64,000 nt of DNA from positions 98,906 through 162,905 of the forward strand of contig CADEGL010000001.1 of the NCBI GenBank assembly GCA_902826885.1. The letters are read 5' to 3'. Under the pieces are notes generated by a model. That model made no database searches. It saw only the letters and a list, made by a program, of their open reading frames with translations, and was not told the origin of the DNA. Within the stretch, counting starts at the first letter, position 1; every line of letters starts with the position of its first letter. Source of the stretch: an uncultured Alphaproteobacteria bacterium (GTDB taxonomy: Bacteria; Pseudomonadota; Alphaproteobacteria; CADEGL01). A program made the position numbers and the translations under genes. Of the stretch, positions 62,020 to 64,000 are shown in pieces.

Positions 62020-62379
62020 TCAGGTCATGATGGCGACTTTGAAGCCGCCGAAGATCATGCGCTTGCCGTCGAACGGCATCGCCTTCGGGTCCATCATCTT
62101 GGCCAGACGCGGGTCCTTCATCACCTTCTTCATCACCGCATCGCGGTGCTTGCGCGACTTGTAGAGAATCCAGGAGAAGATCACCGTTTCGCTCGGCTTC
62201 TTCTTCACGCTGCGGGGAAATGACGTCCACTTGCCCATCGGCACGTCGTCGGCCACCGCCTCGCACGTCCCGAGCGCGCCATGGTCTTTCCAGACCTTCG
62301 CGGCCAAGCGCGCCAACTTCAGATAGGCCTGCACCTTTTTCTTGGGAACGGGAACGACGAAGCCATCGACATACGACAT
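62020..62379 (-). CDS. DUF1428 family protein (YbaA-like)
   Basis: A 119-residue protein starting MSYVDGFVVPVPKKKVQAYL with ARLAAKVWKDHGALGTCEAV and MPFDGKRMIFGGFKVAI, the DUF1428/YbaA pattern of a dimeric alpha/beta-barrel fold. A strong GAGGAGG site precedes the ATG at 62379. Function unknown. Candidate operator repeats lie just upstream. Confidence 0.88.
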   Translation of the reverse strand: MSYVDGFVVPVPKKKVQAYLKLARLAAKVWKDHGALGTCEAVADDVPMGKWTSFPRSVKKKPSETVIFSWILYKSRKHRDAVMKKVMKDPRLAKMMDPKAMPFDGKRMIFGGFKVAIMT

Positions 62380-62403
62380 GGAATCCTCCTCGAAACGATG
62401 GTT

Positions 62404-62432
62404 TATAGTTAACTCTATAGTTAAGTATTAAC
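62404..62432. repeat. Tandem 9-bp repeats and palindrome before the DUF1428 gene
   Basis: TATAGTTAA occurs twice, at 62404-62412 and 62416-62424, spaced 12 bases apart, and GTTAA-GTA-TTAAC (62420-62432) is a perfect palindrome. The A+T-rich cluster lies 25 bases upstream of the DUF1428 ATG on the reverse strand and looks like an operator overlapping a promoter. Confidence 0.5.
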
Positions 62433-62549
62433 GGCGATAAGCGGCCGGTCAACCCTGCTCGGCTACTTTGACGCGTTCGCGCGACAAAGCATCGCCGCCG
62501 CTTGTGACTATCCGGTGACGGTGCGGACTGGTTCTGCTATCTCCAAGGC

Positions 62550-64000
62550 ATGAGCCGCGCCCCACGCCGCGCCTGGAGAATCCGCCCGCTCGGCAGTCTG
62601 CTCCTGGCCCTTCTCGCCCTTACCCTCCCCACCGAAAGCCGCGCGCAAACGGCACCGCGCGAACAGCTCACCATCGGCATCACCCAGTTCCCCTCGACCT
62701 TCCATCCCATGATCGACGCCATGGTGGCCAAGTCCTACATCCTGGGCATGGCACGGCGGCCGATGATGACGTACGACAAGGATTGGAAGCTCGTCTGCCT
62801 GATGTGCACCGAGATCCCGACCTTCGAGAACGGCCGCGCCAAACTGGAGACGCTCCCGGACGGCAAGAAGGGTGTCGCGCTGCGCGTGACCATCGACCCC
62901 GCCGCGCGTTGGGGCGACGGCAAGCCCATCACCACCGCCGATGTGATCTTCACCTGGGAAGTCGGCAAAGACCCCATGTCGGGGGTCAGCAGCGCCGAAG
63001 GGTTCCGCCGCATCCTCAAGATCGACACGGTCGACGAAAAGACCTTCGTCATGCACGTCGACCGGGTCACCTTCGACTACAATCACATGACCGGCTTCGA
63101 CATCCTGCCCGCGCACCTGGAGCGCGCGGCCTTCGCGGACCCGGCCCAGTACAAGAACAAGACACTCTACGACACCGACACGACCAACCCCGGCCTCTAT
63201 GCTGGGCCCTACCGTATCGCCGAAGTGGTGCGCGGCTCGCACGTCGTGCTGGATCAGAACCCAAACTGGTGGGGCAAGAAGCCTTACTTCAAGCGCATCG
63301 TCGTACGCGTGATCGAGAATACGGCGGCGCTGGAGACCAACATTCTATCGGGCGGAATCGACTATATCGCCGGTGAACTCGGATTGACGCTGGATCAGGC
63401 GCTGGCCTTCGAAAAACGGCAGGGCAAGCGCTTCAACATCGTCTACAAGCCCGGCCTGATTTATGAACACATCGATCTCAATCTCGACAACCCGGTGCTG
63501 GCGGACAAGCGCGTGCGCCAAGCGCTTCTCTACGCGCTGAACCGCCAAGCCATCGACAAGAAGCTGTTCGACGGCAAGCAGGCCATGGCCAACTCCTTCG
63601 TCAACCCGCTCGACTGGATGTACGACAAGGACGGCAAGACTTATCCCTACGACCCCGCGCGCGCGGCGGTGCTGCTGGATGAGACCGGCTGGAAGAAGGG
63701 CGCGGGCGGCATGCGCAGCAAGAACGGCGCCCCCCTGCAGTTCGAAATCAACTCGACCGCGGGCAACCGTTCGCGGGAGCTGGTCGAACAGGTGCTGCAG
63801 AGCCAGTGGCGCGCCTCCGGCATCGAGGTGAAGATCAAGAACGAACCGGCACGCGTCTTCTTCGGCGACACGGTGCGGATGCGCCGTTTTCCCGCAATGG
63901 CCATGTTCGCCTGGATCAGTTCGCCCGAAAACGTGCCGCGCACGACTTTGCGCTCGACCGAAATCCCGACCGCGGCGAACAACTATGCCGGCCAGAACTA
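62550..64000 (+). CDS. Peptide/oligopeptide-type ABC solute-binding protein (C-terminus cut by window edge)
   Basis: A family 5 extracellular solute-binding protein, open from an ATG at 62550 to the window end with no stop. A signal peptide (LGSLLLALLALTLPTESRAQ) is followed by QLTIGITQFPSTFHPMID, the domain WGDGKPITTADVIFTWEVGK and the C-terminal-lobe entry DKRVRQALLYALNRQAIDKK. This family binds peptides, nickel or other compounds for Dpp/Opp-type importers; the permease genes should follow outside the window. An AAGG site precedes the start. It is divergent from the DUF1428 gene. Confidence 0.9.
   Translation, partial: MSRAPRRAWRIRPLGSLLLALLALTLPTESRAQTAPREQLTIGITQFPSTFHPMIDAMVAKSYILGMARRPMMTYDKDWKLVCLMCTEIPTFENGRAKLETLPDGKKGVALRVTIDPAARWGDGKPITTADVIFTWEVGKDPMSGVSSAEGFRRILKIDTVDEKTFVMHVDRVTFDYNHMTGFDILPAHLERAAFADPAQYKNKTLYDTDTTNPGLYAGPYRIAEVVRGSHVVLDQNPNWWGKKPYFKRIVVRVIENTAALETNILSGGIDYIAGELGLTLDQALAFEKRQGKRFNIVYKPGLIYEHIDLNLDNPVLADKRVRQALLYALNRQAIDKKLFDGKQAMANSFVNPLDWMYDKDGKTYPYDPARAAVLLDETGWKKGAGGMRSKNGAPLQFEINSTAGNRSRELVEQVLQSQWRASGIEVKIKNEPARVFFGDTVRMRRFPAMAMFAWISSPENVPRTTLRSTEIPTAANNYAGQN

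Noticed and set aside
1..64000. CRISPR arrays, tRNA or rRNA genes and complete insertion sequences
   Set aside because: I saw no regularly spaced repeats, no rRNA-like blocks, no tRNA-like fold and no transposase frame with terminal repeats; a dedicated search was not possible.

Overview
This window is high-GC DNA with Alphaproteobacteria-like content. It carries a DivK-type single-domain response regulator, a DinB with an N-terminal zinc-ribbon extension, an S41 lipoprotein protease, and dense ATGA/GTGA-coupled operons. A rhodospirillalean-type organism would fit, but genus and species cannot be set from the sequence alone. There are no rRNA or tRNA genes, no CRISPR array and no complete insertion sequence. 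One gene is cut by each window edge.

Positions 1-9,800 mix housekeeping and envelope genes: a truncated Wzx-type flippase, an S41 protease, rpmG with a consensus-like promoter and a terminator, divK, a ROK sugar kinase overlapping dinB, a GmhB-like phosphatase, and a reverse-strand operon of outer-membrane barrel, lipoprotein hydrolase and glycosyltransferase. Positions 10,000-50,000 form a large surface-polysaccharide region. It contains an ATGA-coupled reverse operon (SH3-like membrane protein, VanZ-like protein, sulfatase-fold enzyme, 101-aa tail-motif protein, O-antigen ligase/polymerase). It also has an unusual ABC-2 permease fused to what looks like a dead ABC ATPase, several glycosyltransferases, and a sugar-nucleotide block. 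That block holds a SIS isomerase, two DegT aminotransferases, a Nudix protein, a domain-swapped HldE-like nucleotidyltransferase-kinase, a TPP-dependent E1 alpha/beta pair, an oxidoreductase, SDR epimerases and methyltransferases. Next come a YfhO-like membrane protein, a cluster of a possible degenerate NifU-like protein, two radical SAM proteins and a small Cys-rich protein, a Wzm/Wzt-type exporter, GalE, and rfbBCD without rfbA.

Positions 51,260-64,000 are vitamin and transport genes. A clear TPP riboswitch precedes a complete Liv-type (branched-chain amino acid family) ABC importer whose second permease is fused to its first ATPase. This implies that the importer carries thiamine, a thiamine precursor or a related compound. 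After pyrE, a clear cobalamin riboswitch precedes a TonB-dependent receptor, an unassigned membrane protein, the cobinamide amidohydrolase CbiZ and a dedicated TonB, which together read as a corrinoid uptake and salvage operon. The window ends with a DUF1428/DUF427 pair and a truncated peptide-type solute-binding protein.

The most notable observations are the riboswitch-controlled Liv-type importer, the radical SAM/NifU-like cluster inside the polysaccharide locus, the permease-pseudoATPase fusion, and the reversed HldE-like protein next to an orphan E1 pair.
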